A stretch of DNA of 48,312 nt from Rikenellaceae bacterium (GCA_017415005.1 JAFQJK010000009.1:1-48312), one strand, 5' to 3'; shown: positions 18,873 to 26,904, counted from the stretch's first letter. A program made the numbers and translations. Notes: generated by a model from the sequence alone, not told the origin.

Positions 18873-20468
18873 ATGAAGAGACTTTTGTGGGGAATCGGCT
18901 GCCTGCTGTGCGCGTTCGGCGCCGGGGCCCAGACGCCCGAATGGCAGAACCCAGGTATCCCCTCGACCCATAAAGCCCCGCTGCGGGCCGAGTTCATCAG
19001 CTACGACCTACGCGAAGCGGCCACGGCCGGCGATCGGTCCAAGTCGCCCCACTACCTGCTGCTGGCCGGCAACTGGCGCGCCCATGCGGTCGATCGCCCG
19101 GCCGACCGCATCGAGGGGTTCAACCGACCGATGTTTTCGGTCGCCCGCTGGGACGAGCGCGCAGTCCCCTGCCTCGATGCAGCCCCTGCGCGCAGCGGTC
19201 TCGACGGGCTCACGCCGCCGCGGCTTCCGGGGACCAATCCTACCGTACAGTACCGGGCCGAGATCGAAGTCCCCTACATGTGGCTCGACCGCGATATGTT
19301 CATCCATATCGAAGGCGCCCAATCGGGCTACTACCTCTGGGTCAACGACCGTCTCGTGGGTTACTGCGAGGACACCCGCACGCCGGCCGAGTTCGAGATT
19401 ACCAAATATGTCACCGACGGGCTCAACTCGATCGGCATCGAAGTCATCGGCTACACGACCGGCGCATGGCTCGAAACGCTGAACCGGCCCGCTGCGGCTC
19501 CCGGCGCGCTCGGCACAGTCTACGTCTACTCGCAGCCCAAGGTGCGGATCGAGGACTTCATCGTCAGCACCCGCTCCGACGCCCGCAGGATCGACGGCCT
19601 GCTCGATATCGACGTGGCCCTCTCGAACAGCTATAACGACACCGAGCCGCTGATCGTCGGCTTCGATATCTACGCGCCTTCGGGCAAGCTGTTCACCTAC
19701 AACCAGAAGGAGATCACCCTCAGCAACTATGGCAAGGATACGGTCCGCTTCAGCGAGGCCATCTACGGCGCCATCAAGGACTGGCCGTGGAGCCCCGCGA
19801 AGCCCAACCTCTACAAAGCCATGCTTTACATCAAGCGCGACGGGCGTATGATCGAGTACATCCCGTTCCGGATCGGTTTCCACGACACCTCGTTCGCCGA
19901 TGGCACGATCCTGCTCCGCGGGCAGCCGCTGGAGATCAAAGCGGCGCGTTATAACGCCGCCGCGGACCGCAAAACGACATCGGCCGAGATAGCGACGCTC
20001 AAGAAGCAGGGGATCAACACGCTGTGCACCGACTATCCGCAGCCGGGCTGGTTCTACGGCCTTTGCGACGAACAGGGCCTCTGGGTGATCGACCAGGCCA
20101 ACCTCAACAGCGGCTTCCGGCCGGAAGACCGCAACGCAGGCGGTACGACGGCCAACGACCCGGCGTGGCTCGCCTCGTATCTCGACCGCTCGGCCAGCCT
20201 CATCCCGCGCAGCCGCAACCATACCTGCATCATCGGCTGGTCGATGGGCGGCGACGCCGGCAACGGCTACAACCTCTACAAGAGCTACCAGCTCCTCAAG
20301 CAGATGGACACCGTGCGACCGATCATCTACATGGGCGCCGCCGGCGAATGGAACACCGACATGGAGTACCCCGCCGCGCAGGACGCGCGTACCATCCTCG
20401 ACCAGGCCGCGCGCGATGCCGCCAAGGCCCCGGCCAAGGGACGCAAGCCCGCTCCGCGCAGGAAATAG
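18873..20468 (+). CDS. GH2/beta-galactosidase-like secreted protein, probably catalytically inactive
   Basis: A 531-residue periplasmic protein (signal peptide MKRLLWGIGCLLCAFGAGAQ; start at ATG 18873). It follows the LacZ layout: sugar-binding domain (YRAEIEVPYMWLDRDMFIHI, YYLWVNDRLVGYCEDTRTPA, EFEITKYV), an immunoglobulin-like domain, then the start of a TIM barrel (INTLCTDYPQPGWFYGLCDE). Catalytic positions are changed: where LacZ has DEANIE this has DQANLN, and the acid/base segment WSLGNESG is WSMGGDAG. The protein ends soon after, before the nucleophile strand, with a basic Ala/Pro/Lys tail. The genes of true LacZ proteins are about twice as long. It may bind glycans or be a scaffold; enzymatic activity is unlikely. 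Stands alone. Confidence 0.8.
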   Translation: MKRLLWGIGCLLCAFGAGAQTPEWQNPGIPSTHKAPLRAEFISYDLREAATAGDRSKSPHYLLLAGNWRAHAVDRPADRIEGFNRPMFSVARWDERAVPCLDAAPARSGLDGLTPPRLPGTNPTVQYRAEIEVPYMWLDRDMFIHIEGAQSGYYLWVNDRLVGYCEDTRTPAEFEITKYVTDGLNSIGIEVIGYTTGAWLETLNRPAAAPGALGTVYVYSQPKVRIEDFIVSTRSDARRIDGLLDIDVALSNSYNDTEPLIVGFDIYAPSGKLFTYNQKEITLSNYGKDTVRFSEAIYGAIKDWPWSPAKPNLYKAMLYIKRDGRMIEYIPFRIGFHDTSFADGTILLRGQPLEIKAARYNAAADRKTTSAEIATLKKQGINTLCTDYPQPGWFYGLCDEQGLWVIDQANLNSGFRPEDRNAGGTTANDPAWLASYLDRSASLIPRSRNHTCIIGWSMGGDAGNGYNLYKSYQLLKQMDTVRPIIYMGAAGEWNTDMEYPAAQDARTILDQAARDAAKAPAKGRKPAPRRK

Positions 20469-20754
20469 CCGAGGCCCGGAAACCAGCTCCTGTTTCTGTC
20501 CGGGCTCCGGCCGACCCGACGCGTAATGCCCGACTCGCGGCCCCTCCCGGCGGTATCGACCGTGTTTCTGTTCATCGGCCCTTCAGGCCGACCCGACAGG
20601 GCGCCTGCATCCCTCCCGGCCTACCGGACCGGCATACTCCGGTAGCCGTTCCGGAAGTACGCAACCCATACCTGCTCCGCACAGAGGCGGCAACACGTTC
20701 CTCGCTGGCCGAACGCACATCCTCACCCGTCCCCTGACCAAAACCACGCACGCC

Positions 20755-21228
20755 ATGAACATCGACCTCATCGTCGTAGGAAAAACAGATTCGAAAAATG
20801 TCGCTGAACTGATCGACGCCTATCTTCGTCGTATCAACTTCTACACGCGTTGTGCGGTCACCGTGCTGCCCGACCTCAAGAACACGAAGAACCTGACGGC
20901 CGAGGAGCAGAAGCGGCGCGAAGGCGAGCTGCTGCTCCGCCAGATCGGCGATGCCGACTATGTGGTACTGCTTGACGAGAAAGGCCGCGAATGGCGCTCG
21001 ACGGAGTTCGCCGCATGGCTCCAGAAACGGATGAACAGCGGCGTGCGGCGGCTCTGCTTTGTGATCGGAGGACCCTACGGCTTCTCCGACGAGGTCTATG
21101 CCCGTGCCAGCGAGCGCCTCTCGCTCTCGCAGATGACTTTCTCGCACCAGATCGTCCGGGTCCTGTTCGCCGAGCAGCTCTACCGCGCCTTCACGATCCT
21201 CAACAACGAGCCCTACCACCACGAGTAG
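20755..21228 (+). CDS. rlmH: 23S rRNA (pseudouridine-1915-N3)-methyltransferase
   Basis: SPOUT methyltransferase acting on helix 69 of 23S rRNA in the assembled 70S ribosome, with S-adenosylmethionine. 157 residues, the usual length. Motifs: DLIVVGKTDSKNVAELIDAY at the N-terminus, YVVLLDEKGREWRSTEFA (about 70-87), LCFVIGGPYGFSDEVYARA (about 100-118, the knotted SAM-binding loop), LSLSQMTFSHQIVRVLFAEQ and the C-terminal YRAFTILNNEPYHHE that is diagnostic of the family. A GC-rich gap of 286 bases without recognisable features precedes it. Confidence 0.97.
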   Translation: MNIDLIVVGKTDSKNVAELIDAYLRRINFYTRCAVTVLPDLKNTKNLTAEEQKRREGELLLRQIGDADYVVLLDEKGREWRSTEFAAWLQKRMNSGVRRLCFVIGGPYGFSDEVYARASERLSLSQMTFSHQIVRVLFAEQLYRAFTILNNEPYHHE

Positions 21229-21300
21229 TACGCGCTGGAGCACGGATCGTCAGCCCGCCGCATCCGGGCTACGGCCATTACCATCAGATATCAAGGGTAA

Positions 21301-21492
21301 GGCCCCCGGAGAGCCCCGACCTACCGGCCGGAAGAAGATACGCCAGCCCCGTCCGCTGCCTCGCAGCCAGCCGTCCAATACGTGTACCCGGTATGCGGAT
21401 ATGTTCACCAGGGCGATGTCGACGACAGGCCCGAAGGCTATGTTTGCCCGGTATGCGGTTTCCCCGGCAGCGAGCTCGAACACAGACACTGA
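21301..21492 (+). pseudogene. rubredoxin-like fragment
   Basis: The frame ending at 21492 reads QYVYPVCGYVHQGDVDD then GYVCPVCGFPGSELEHRH. The spacing of two Cys knuckles matches rubredoxin-type iron sites such as the C-terminal domain of rubrerythrin. The first knuckle has Tyr (TAC) where Cys (TGC) is expected, and the frame lacks any plausible start codon between the upstream stop (21298-21300) and the motif. Therefore a remnant of a small rubredoxin-like gene rather than a working one. Confidence 0.5.
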
Positions 21493-21561
21493 CGGCTCCA
21501 TACGCTTGCGGCCGGGCATGAACATATAGCTCACGCCCAGCCGCTTCTATCTGTACCTCGT

Positions 21562-21599
21562 AAAAAAGAATCGGGAGGGAGCCTCTCGGCTGCCTCCCG
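21562..21599 (-). terminator. hairpin with minus-strand T tract
   Basis: CGGGAGGGAGCC at 21572-21583 pairs with GGCTGCCTCCCG at 21588-21599 (one mismatch); on the minus strand it is followed by TTTTTT (21562-21567). No gene ending here on the minus strand is visible, so it may belong to a lost gene. Confidence 0.55.
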
Positions 21600-21643
21600 T
21601 CCTTGGGGATTAACCCCAAAACTACTAACCCAAACTTAAATAA

Positions 21644-21694
21644 ATGAAGAAACCTTTGTATATGTTCACTCTAACTAACGAAAACAACTCTTAG
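21644..21694 (+). CDS. possible 16-residue peptide
   Basis: ATG after an A-rich TTAAATAA stretch, encoding MKKPLYMFTLTNENNS then TAG. The start context looks like a Bacteroidetes translation start. The peptide is too short to judge; it may be a leader peptide or the broken 5' end of a lost secreted or TonB-receptor-type gene. Confidence 0.2.
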   Translation: MKKPLYMFTLTNENNS

Positions 21695-22203
21695 CCTATT
21701 GTTCCGTCTGATGATATAATGTCCAAATATCATGCCAAGCAACCGTGCCGGATTTTCCGTTTCCGGACCCTGCCCGTTGCCTGATGTAATGACAAATAAC
21801 GTGCCGCGATTCCACATTCCGGGGCACTCTTTTTCCCGCCGCAACGATTCTTCTCCCCGACAACGCTCGACCTCCCGCTCCGCAGGGCTACCACGCAGAC
21901 GCCTTCAGGCCGGCAACGCCAGTCGCGCCGCGCACTCCGGGCAGCACCACCCGGCCTGTCACATTTCCTCCGGTGCAATAACCGCCAAGCCATACGGAAC
22001 AGAAACCAGTACGCCATGCGCATCCGGCCGCCCCACCCGAACCCCAGGCGACAAACTCCGACAAAAGGGCACTACCTTGCGGAAGGCCGGCCATCGCATC
22101 ATCGCGCAAGGCCGAACCGACAGGCCATTCTGGCCGTCGTGATCCTTCGTCCGCCACTCCCATACTCCCCGCACCGAGTCCCGTCCGGCCCGCACTAAAA
22201 ACA

Positions 22204-22226
22204 AAAGAGGCCCCGCCGGCCTCTTT
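22204..22226. terminator. bidirectional hairpin terminator after the YeiH gene
   Basis: AAAGAGGCC and GGCCTCTTT around CCGCC. On the minus strand it is followed by TGTTTTTAG and lies about 28 bases after the stop of the 22255-23487 gene. Confidence 0.75.
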
Positions 22227-22254
22227 CCTTTCCCTACCATCCTGATCCTGCGCA

Positions 22255-23487
22255 TCAACCGGCCAACAGCCCGAACAGCAGATAGGCCATCACCAGCGTG
22301 ACCACGATATTAAAGCCCTGTGCAACAAGGAACGTTACGATATTGTTCCGGTTCTCCCGCTTGAACAGGTGCCTGAAGTCCGTCTCCAGACCGATGCACA
22401 CGAAGGCCAGCGAGAACAGGGCCTCGCGCAATCCTTTGGCAAGCGAGCCGAGCGCCTGGGCCTGTTGCAGCGGCATCAGGAAACTGAACACGAGCGATGC
22501 GGCCACAAATCCCACGACAAACTTCGGGAACCGCTCCCAGATCACGCCCGCCGTAGGCCGCTCGGCCTGATTCGTACCCCGCAGCGACCAGTAGATCGAA
22601 ATGATGAACGCGGCAATGCCCAGCAGCACATTCTGCGACGACTTGATGATTACGCTGTAGGTCTCCGCAGTCTCGCCGAGGAACTTCCCGGCCGCGACCA
22701 CCGCCCCCGTCGTGTCGATCGTGCCCCCCAGCCATGCTCCGGCAACCTCCTGCGAAAGCCCTATCCACTTGGCCACGAGAGGCATGATGTACATCATCGG
22801 GATCGCCACCACGAGCACGATCGACACCACGAACGACAACTTGCGGTTATCGCCCTTGATCGCCCCGCAGGTCGCGATGGCTGCCGACACGCCGCAGATC
22901 GATACGGCGCTCGCCAGCATGATCCCCATCTCGCTGTCCAGTTTGAGCTTGCGGCCCAGCCAGAAAGTGAAGTACCAGACCGTGAAAACCACGACCACGG
23001 CCTGCAGCATCCCGAGCGCCCCGGCCTTGAGTATCTCGCCGAACAGGACGGAGGTACCGAGCAGGATCAGCCCCATTTTAATATAGTATTCGCTGCGCAC
23101 GGCCGGCATGAGCCACCGGGGCAGCCCCACCGTATTGCGGATCAGCAGCCCGAGGATCACCGAGAAAAAAACGGACTCCAGCCCCGCTGTTTTGATGGCC
23201 GGCAGCATCGACACGTACTGGCACAGGGCCGACATAACGAATATCGCTGCAAAAGCGGGCACGAAGCCCCTCAGCCGGTCGCCCATCGCTTTGATCCCCA
23301 GCGCCGAGAACGTCGCTGTGACGACAAACAGTCCCCCGACCGACAGCCACGCGTCGGCGGTCGCCAGGGTTTTGGGAAATTTCGGTATCCACGCAGGTAC
23401 TGCGATCACGGCCGCCACCATAAGCAACCCCATGATCGTCGCCATCCAGTCTTCGTTACGCAGACCGCTCCAGAAACTATTCTTCAT
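22255..23487 (-). CDS. YeiH-family putative sulfate exporter
   Basis: A 410-residue polytopic inner-membrane protein with about ten hydrophobic helices. Family marks: GLESVFFSVILGLLIRNTVG, SEYYIKMGLILLGTSVLFGE, SAVSICGVSAAIATCGAIKG, GAWLGGTIDTTGAVVAAGKF and the last helices FSLAFVCIGLETDFRHLFKR and LLFGLLAG. YeiH/YadS-type proteins are annotated as putative sulfate exporters; the substrate is not proven here. Single gene with its own promoter (23510-23540) and terminator (22204-22226). It marks the last core gene before the low-GC block. Confidence 0.85.
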   Translation of the reverse strand: MKNSFWSGLRNEDWMATIMGLLMVAAVIAVPAWIPKFPKTLATADAWLSVGGLFVVTATFSALGIKAMGDRLRGFVPAFAAIFVMSALCQYVSMLPAIKTAGLESVFFSVILGLLIRNTVGLPRWLMPAVRSEYYIKMGLILLGTSVLFGEILKAGALGMLQAVVVVFTVWYFTFWLGRKLKLDSEMGIMLASAVSICGVSAAIATCGAIKGDNRKLSFVVSIVLVVAIPMMYIMPLVAKWIGLSQEVAGAWLGGTIDTTGAVVAAGKFLGETAETYSVIIKSSQNVLLGIAAFIISIYWSLRGTNQAERPTAGVIWERFPKFVVGFVAASLVFSFLMPLQQAQALGSLAKGLREALFSLAFVCIGLETDFRHLFKRENRNNIVTFLVAQGFNIVVTLVMAYLLFGLLAG

Positions 23488-23509
23488 AATCGAGCCATTA
23501 ATTGTGCAA

Positions 23510-23540
23510 CAAAGTTACCGGGATATGTCCACCGGGTCAA
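23510..23540 (-). promoter_or_regulatory. promoter of the YeiH gene
   Basis: Minus strand TTG at 23538-23540, 20-base spacer, TAACTTTG at 23510-23517 (perfect -7 box), 22 bases before the ATG at 23487. Confidence 0.7.
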
Positions 23541-23737
23541 TGGGTGCAAATACCCATTCTGCAATAAGCGATTTTACCCGATATGCGAACGGCACCTCCG
23601 TCCCGGCCGCACGTGCCGACACCCGCAGGTCCTGATGTCTCAGGCCACAAGCCGCCACCTTACGCATCAGAGCGACAGGCAAAAGTGATTTTAGTCTGTC
23701 CGATGCTCGCGCCTATTTTGAGGCAAATGCTCCCGGA

Positions 23738-25111
23738 TTGAGCCAGCCCAACCTTACTGGTGAAAGTCATGCTCACGGTCCGGGATGCAATCATGGGCAC
23801 GGTTCAGGTGGTGCGCCAATGACCAAATCCGTATCCGATGTTGCTAATCTGTTCCCTGATTGGACGAAAGCCATTGAAAGATCGGCCAATGGAATCGTAA
23901 CCATCGAAGTCCCGATCAATGGCACTCAATTCAGCAGGGCCATCGTAGACATACCCACGGAAGTCGCATCGGGCCGCATGGCGCTCACTCCGGTAGCCAG
24001 TAAGCTGATTGTCCGGAAAATCCTCGAAACCGATGTGGTGCAATACTTTGTTGCAACGATGATCGCCGATCACACCTATGCTGCACAGCAGGGGATGGAC
24101 GAAGGAGTATTACATTATCTGGCGCGCGGCGATTTCTCCGGGCTCGTTATTATCTCCGATGTGCTTGGCCGTTATTTGCAATCTTACCTGCATACTCCTG
24201 ATGGTGAGGTATCTCGTGTCTATTTCGGCCAAAATGATACGGAGCAGCCCGCAACCTCACTGATGCGCTTTAACCTGCTCACAACCCAGCAGGCAACCAA
24301 TGATTTTATGGCCACAGAGACCGGACTATATTGGTGCAAGCAGTGTCGTCGCACCTATACATCACGGTGTGTGACACACGGATTCAATATCGAGGATGTT
24401 GATGTGTATCCTACATGCCCGAGATGTCACCAGAGAATCTGTATTTGTCCTTGCCCCATATGCCATCAATCAGTTTGTATCTGCTGTACGGTATGCAATA
24501 CATATCCATGCATATGCGACAAGGATGTGTGCCGCTACTGCGGCAGTCCTTATTGCGACGGTTCGTGCCGGGATAGCGGTGGATCATCAGGCGGCGATGG
24601 CGGCGATGGCGGTGGTGGCGGTGAGGGTAGTTTACCAACGGGTACTCCTAAGTACAGCGCGTCTGTTATTGAAAATGCAGCCAAAAATGCTGTCCGGTCT
24701 CTGACAAACACCGATGGACATAACCCGGCTATGTGTAATGTAGGCGTTGCCGCGGCATTTAAAACGATTACCAAATCCTCTGAGCTCGATGGTAAATTGG
24801 CAAACGAAATGATTTCATACTGGCAAGATCACGACCAATCCTGGCGAAAGATTAATCCGAATGAAGCTTGGTCATTGGCAAATAGTGGCTATATTGTCGT
24901 AGCAGGATGGATGAGCACTGATCCCAACGGTCATGGTCATGTCGTCCTGTGTGTGCCCGGGAGTGGTGGAACTCACCCTGCCTGGGGATATAAGTTACCC
25001 AATGTCATGGAAACTGGAGCGGGTAGGCGTACATACGGAAACACGATTAATTATAGTTTCGGAAAAGAAAAAATCTCAGGGATAGTTTGCTTTGTTTACA
25101 TTAAACAATAA
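23738..25111 (+). CDS. putative effector: Cys-rich region plus C-terminal NlpC/P60-like peptidase domain
   Basis: Counting from TTG 23738 (457 residues): His/Gly-rich stretch 11-25, a domain at about 30-195 (LFPDWTKAIERSANGIVTIE), a 19-Cys cluster at 200-277 (CPRCHQRICICPCPICHQSV) that looks like stacked zinc ribbons, a Gly-rich linker 281-297, then a Cys-His domain at 300-457 with NPAMCNVGVAAAF (Cys333 at a helix start) and PNGHGHVVLCVPG (His401 on a strand). The last part has the layout of NlpC/P60-type cell-wall amidases or endopeptidases. The start is unsure: the frame stays open back to 23636 and there reads SDFSLSDARAYFEANAPG, a motif I associate with N-termini of Bacteroidetes lipoproteins; ATG 23819 is another option. 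The gene may be 5'-truncated or frameshifted. A secreted protein follows after seven bases. Antibacterial function is inferred. Confidence 0.6.
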   Translation: MSQPNLTGESHAHGPGCNHGHGSGGAPMTKSVSDVANLFPDWTKAIERSANGIVTIEVPINGTQFSRAIVDIPTEVASGRMALTPVASKLIVRKILETDVVQYFVATMIADHTYAAQQGMDEGVLHYLARGDFSGLVIISDVLGRYLQSYLHTPDGEVSRVYFGQNDTEQPATSLMRFNLLTTQQATNDFMATETGLYWCKQCRRTYTSRCVTHGFNIEDVDVYPTCPRCHQRICICPCPICHQSVCICCTVCNTYPCICDKDVCRYCGSPYCDGSCRDSGGSSGGDGGDGGGGGEGSLPTGTPKYSASVIENAAKNAVRSLTNTDGHNPAMCNVGVAAAFKTITKSSELDGKLANEMISYWQDHDQSWRKINPNEAWSLANSGYIVVAGWMSTDPNGHGHVVLCVPGSGGTHPAWGYKLPNVMETGAGRRTYGNTINYSFGKEKISGIVCFVYIKQ

Positions 25112-25118
25112 CAACGAT

Positions 25119-25784
25119 ATGAAAAAGGACTTCTTAGAAAAAATTGGATTCGGCTTGCTCTTATCCATTCTTGCATTGACAGCAGCAGCCCAGACGCCGG
25201 TATTTAGCTATGACGCACAAGGTTTCATAGTGCCGAATACCAAATATATTCAACCATTTTGTGAGACACAAGTATATCCTTTGGAATTTGTTGATTCCAT
25301 GAAACTCGAATCGCCTGACAAGCAATATCATTATACTGTCAAGCTATACAATTATAAAGGTTGGGCTGCAAATTCTCCCGGCGATTTCAGAGTCATTGAT
25401 GTTTGTGCGTTCGGACGCACGCTGATTAGGGTCATCAATGAGGATGCCTGGATCAAGCTTGAGGGAGCTGTAGCAGGTAAGGGTGCCAATGAATACTTCC
25501 AGGTCATGCCGCTCAAGGACGATGGCATAGCCCTCTGTTTCTATGGATATCCCTATGCCAGTACACCGGGCCTGCTGACGATCGTGGCAGTGAATGGACG
25601 CGACGCCAAAGTGGTGCACAACAGCCCGATGAAGATAAGCGCTGTCGAGGGGACGGTAGGTAGCTCCAATATGAAACTGGTCGGCGGCAGCTATGTCTAT
25701 GCAGCAGAGCCGGACAAAACATTCAGCATCTGGCCTCAGAATGGAGTGCTTTATGAAAAAGGCTGGAGACTGATTTCGGACTAA
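25119..25784 (+). CDS. secreted protein, candidate immunity protein 1
   Basis: A 221-residue periplasmic protein (start ATG 25119; signal peptide KIGFGLLLSILALTAAAQ, cleavage before TPVF). The mature part has the pattern KLESPDKQYHYTVKLYNYKG, MPLKDDGIALCFYGYPYAS and VEGTVGSSNMKLVGG, shared with the protein at 26106-26768. It begins seven bases after the stop of the NlpC-like protein, so translation is probably coupled. A periplasmic protein directly behind a cell-wall hydrolase is the usual place for an immunity protein, which is the basis of the call; no family with known function is recognised. Confidence 0.6.
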   Translation: MKKDFLEKIGFGLLLSILALTAAAQTPVFSYDAQGFIVPNTKYIQPFCETQVYPLEFVDSMKLESPDKQYHYTVKLYNYKGWAANSPGDFRVIDVCAFGRTLIRVINEDAWIKLEGAVAGKGANEYFQVMPLKDDGIALCFYGYPYASTPGLLTIVAVNGRDAKVVHNSPMKISAVEGTVGSSNMKLVGGSYVYAAEPDKTFSIWPQNGVLYEKGWRLISD

Positions 25785-25895
25785 TAGCAATGACATTTAT
25801 TTTTTATGCGGCGATCTCTGATATATAAGACGCTATTGGGGCGGCCTATATGACAACAGTTTGAAAGCTAAATCTGCAATTGACCCTCTTCTAAC

Positions 25896-26018
25896 CGATT
25901 ATACAGCTCGTTTGTCCTCCGACGGGCTGTTTTTAGCAGAATGAATGGCCGTAGCTTAACATATACCATAGCGGACAATGACGACAAACGGACATACGAT
26001 GGATGGATCATCGCTGGA
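25896..26018 (+). repeat. direct repeat, copy 1 (terminator plus start of ligase gene)
   Basis: Nearly identical to 26781-26904: terminator hairpin followed by the first 26 codons of the O-antigen ligase-like gene. The two ATGs are 886 bases apart. Confidence 0.85.
25904..25934 (+). terminator. terminator after immunity-like gene 1
   Basis: CAGCTCGT pairs with ACGGGCTG (one G-U) around a 10-base loop, followed by TTTTT. Same hairpin as at 26789-26820. Confidence 0.75.
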
Positions 26019-26021
26019 TAA
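25941..26021 (+). pseudogene. 5' remnant of the O-antigen ligase-like gene
   Basis: Encodes MNGRSLTYTIADNDDKRT then YDGWIIAG and a stop, matching the first 26 codons of the gene at 26827 with four changes. After IIAG the sequence no longer matches. It is the piece left behind by a duplication or recombination that placed the second immunity-like gene between it and the intact ligase gene. Confidence 0.85.
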
Positions 26022-26105
26022 AGAAGAAACTCAGCGAGAGCTGGCGAAAAGAACGAAAAGGAGACATAAGATATTACGTTTACTGTGGATAAAATTTTAA
26101 CGACT

Positions 26106-26768
26106 ATGAAAACCGTGAGATACCTATGTTTATTGGCCGTGCTGATCTGTGGCCTGGCCGTATCCGTTACGGCCCAAACCCCCGTATTCAGTTGGGGGAC
26201 CGGGAGTACCTTTGTCACGAAAGCGGAGATGATAAAGCCATTTTACCGGGAGCCGAATTCCGGAAATCTCCCTTTGACATTAAAGCAGTCGTTTCAGGTC
26301 AAATCGCCTGACAGAAAGTATGAATATACTGTCAAACTTTATAACTATACAGGCTGGGAAGATGAGGCAGGCGATTTCACGGTGATCGAGGTCTATATCT
26401 TTGACAAAAGGATCGTCCGTTTGGAAAATTACGAGGGATGGGCGCTTCTGTCCCCTAAATTCCAGAAACTGAATCCCAATAGCTATTTCTTTGAAATGCC
26501 GCTTAAAAATGATGCCGTGGCACTTGTATTCGTGGGCTATCCCTACGCCAGCGATGCCGAGTGGATGACGGTGATCGGGCTGTGCCAGAACCATGGGACA
26601 ATGGTGTTTAACCGCCATGTGGCTATATCCGATATCGAAGGAACCATCGGCGCAGCCAACATGAAAATAATCGGTGGAGATTATTCAAGCGAGCAGAGCC
26701 TAAAGCGTGTCCAAATGTGGATTGAGAAGCAGGTGCTTTATGTGAACGGACTGAAAACTACGGATTAG
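26106..26768 (+). CDS. secreted protein, candidate immunity protein 2
   Basis: A 220-residue periplasmic protein (start ATG 26106; signal peptide CLLAVLICGLAVSVTAQ, cleavage before TPVF). It is a diverged paralogue of the 25119-25784 product, by eye around 40 percent identical: QTPVFSW, VKSPDRKYEYTVKLYNYTGW, FEMPLKNDAVALVFVGYPYA, IEGTIGAANMKIIGG. The surrounding 123-base repeats are much more alike than the two proteins, so it looks like a separately evolved variant brought in by recombination, as happens with orphan immunity genes. Binding partner unknown. Confidence 0.6.
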   Translation: MKTVRYLCLLAVLICGLAVSVTAQTPVFSWGTGSTFVTKAEMIKPFYREPNSGNLPLTLKQSFQVKSPDRKYEYTVKLYNYTGWEDEAGDFTVIEVYIFDKRIVRLENYEGWALLSPKFQKLNPNSYFFEMPLKNDAVALVFVGYPYASDAEWMTVIGLCQNHGTMVFNRHVAISDIEGTIGAANMKIIGGDYSSEQSLKRVQMWIEKQVLYVNGLKTTD

Positions 26769-26780
26769 GTCTCTTTGACC

Positions 26781-26904
26781 CGATCATACAGCTCGTTTGT
26801 CCTCCGACGGGCTGTTTTTTAACAGGATGAATGGCCGTAGCTTAACATATACCATAGCGGACAATGACGACAGACGGACAGACGGTGGATGGATCATCGC
26901 CGGA
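26781..26904 (+). repeat. direct repeat, copy 2
   Basis: Second copy of the 123-base repeat, one T longer in the terminator tract; it runs into the intact ligase gene and ends at GGATCATCGCCGGA. Confidence 0.85.
26789..26820 (+). terminator. terminator after immunity-like gene 2
   Basis: CAGCTCGT / ACGGGCTG stem, 10-base loop, six T. It lies seven bases before the ATG of the ligase-like gene, so that gene must either be read through or have a promoter inside the preceding gene. Confidence 0.75.

Larger units (their letters stand above)
21493..22203. other. gene-poor intergenic stretch
   Basis: About 700 bases before the YeiH gene. It contains a hairpin with a minus-strand T tract (21562-21599), a 16-codon frame (21644-21694) and a GC-rich part with open frames on both strands that resemble nothing I know. 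Confidence 0.5.

Noticed and set aside
21732-22258. Frames on both strands before the YeiH gene
   Set aside because: No start context, no promoter, no resemblance to any protein; Arg/Pro/Gly-rich as expected by chance at high GC.
22369-23688. Plus-strand frame of 439 codons ending in MSQATSRHLTHQSDRQK
   Set aside because: Most is antisense to the YeiH gene. Only the last 17 codons may be the displaced start of the effector gene, noted as a finding.
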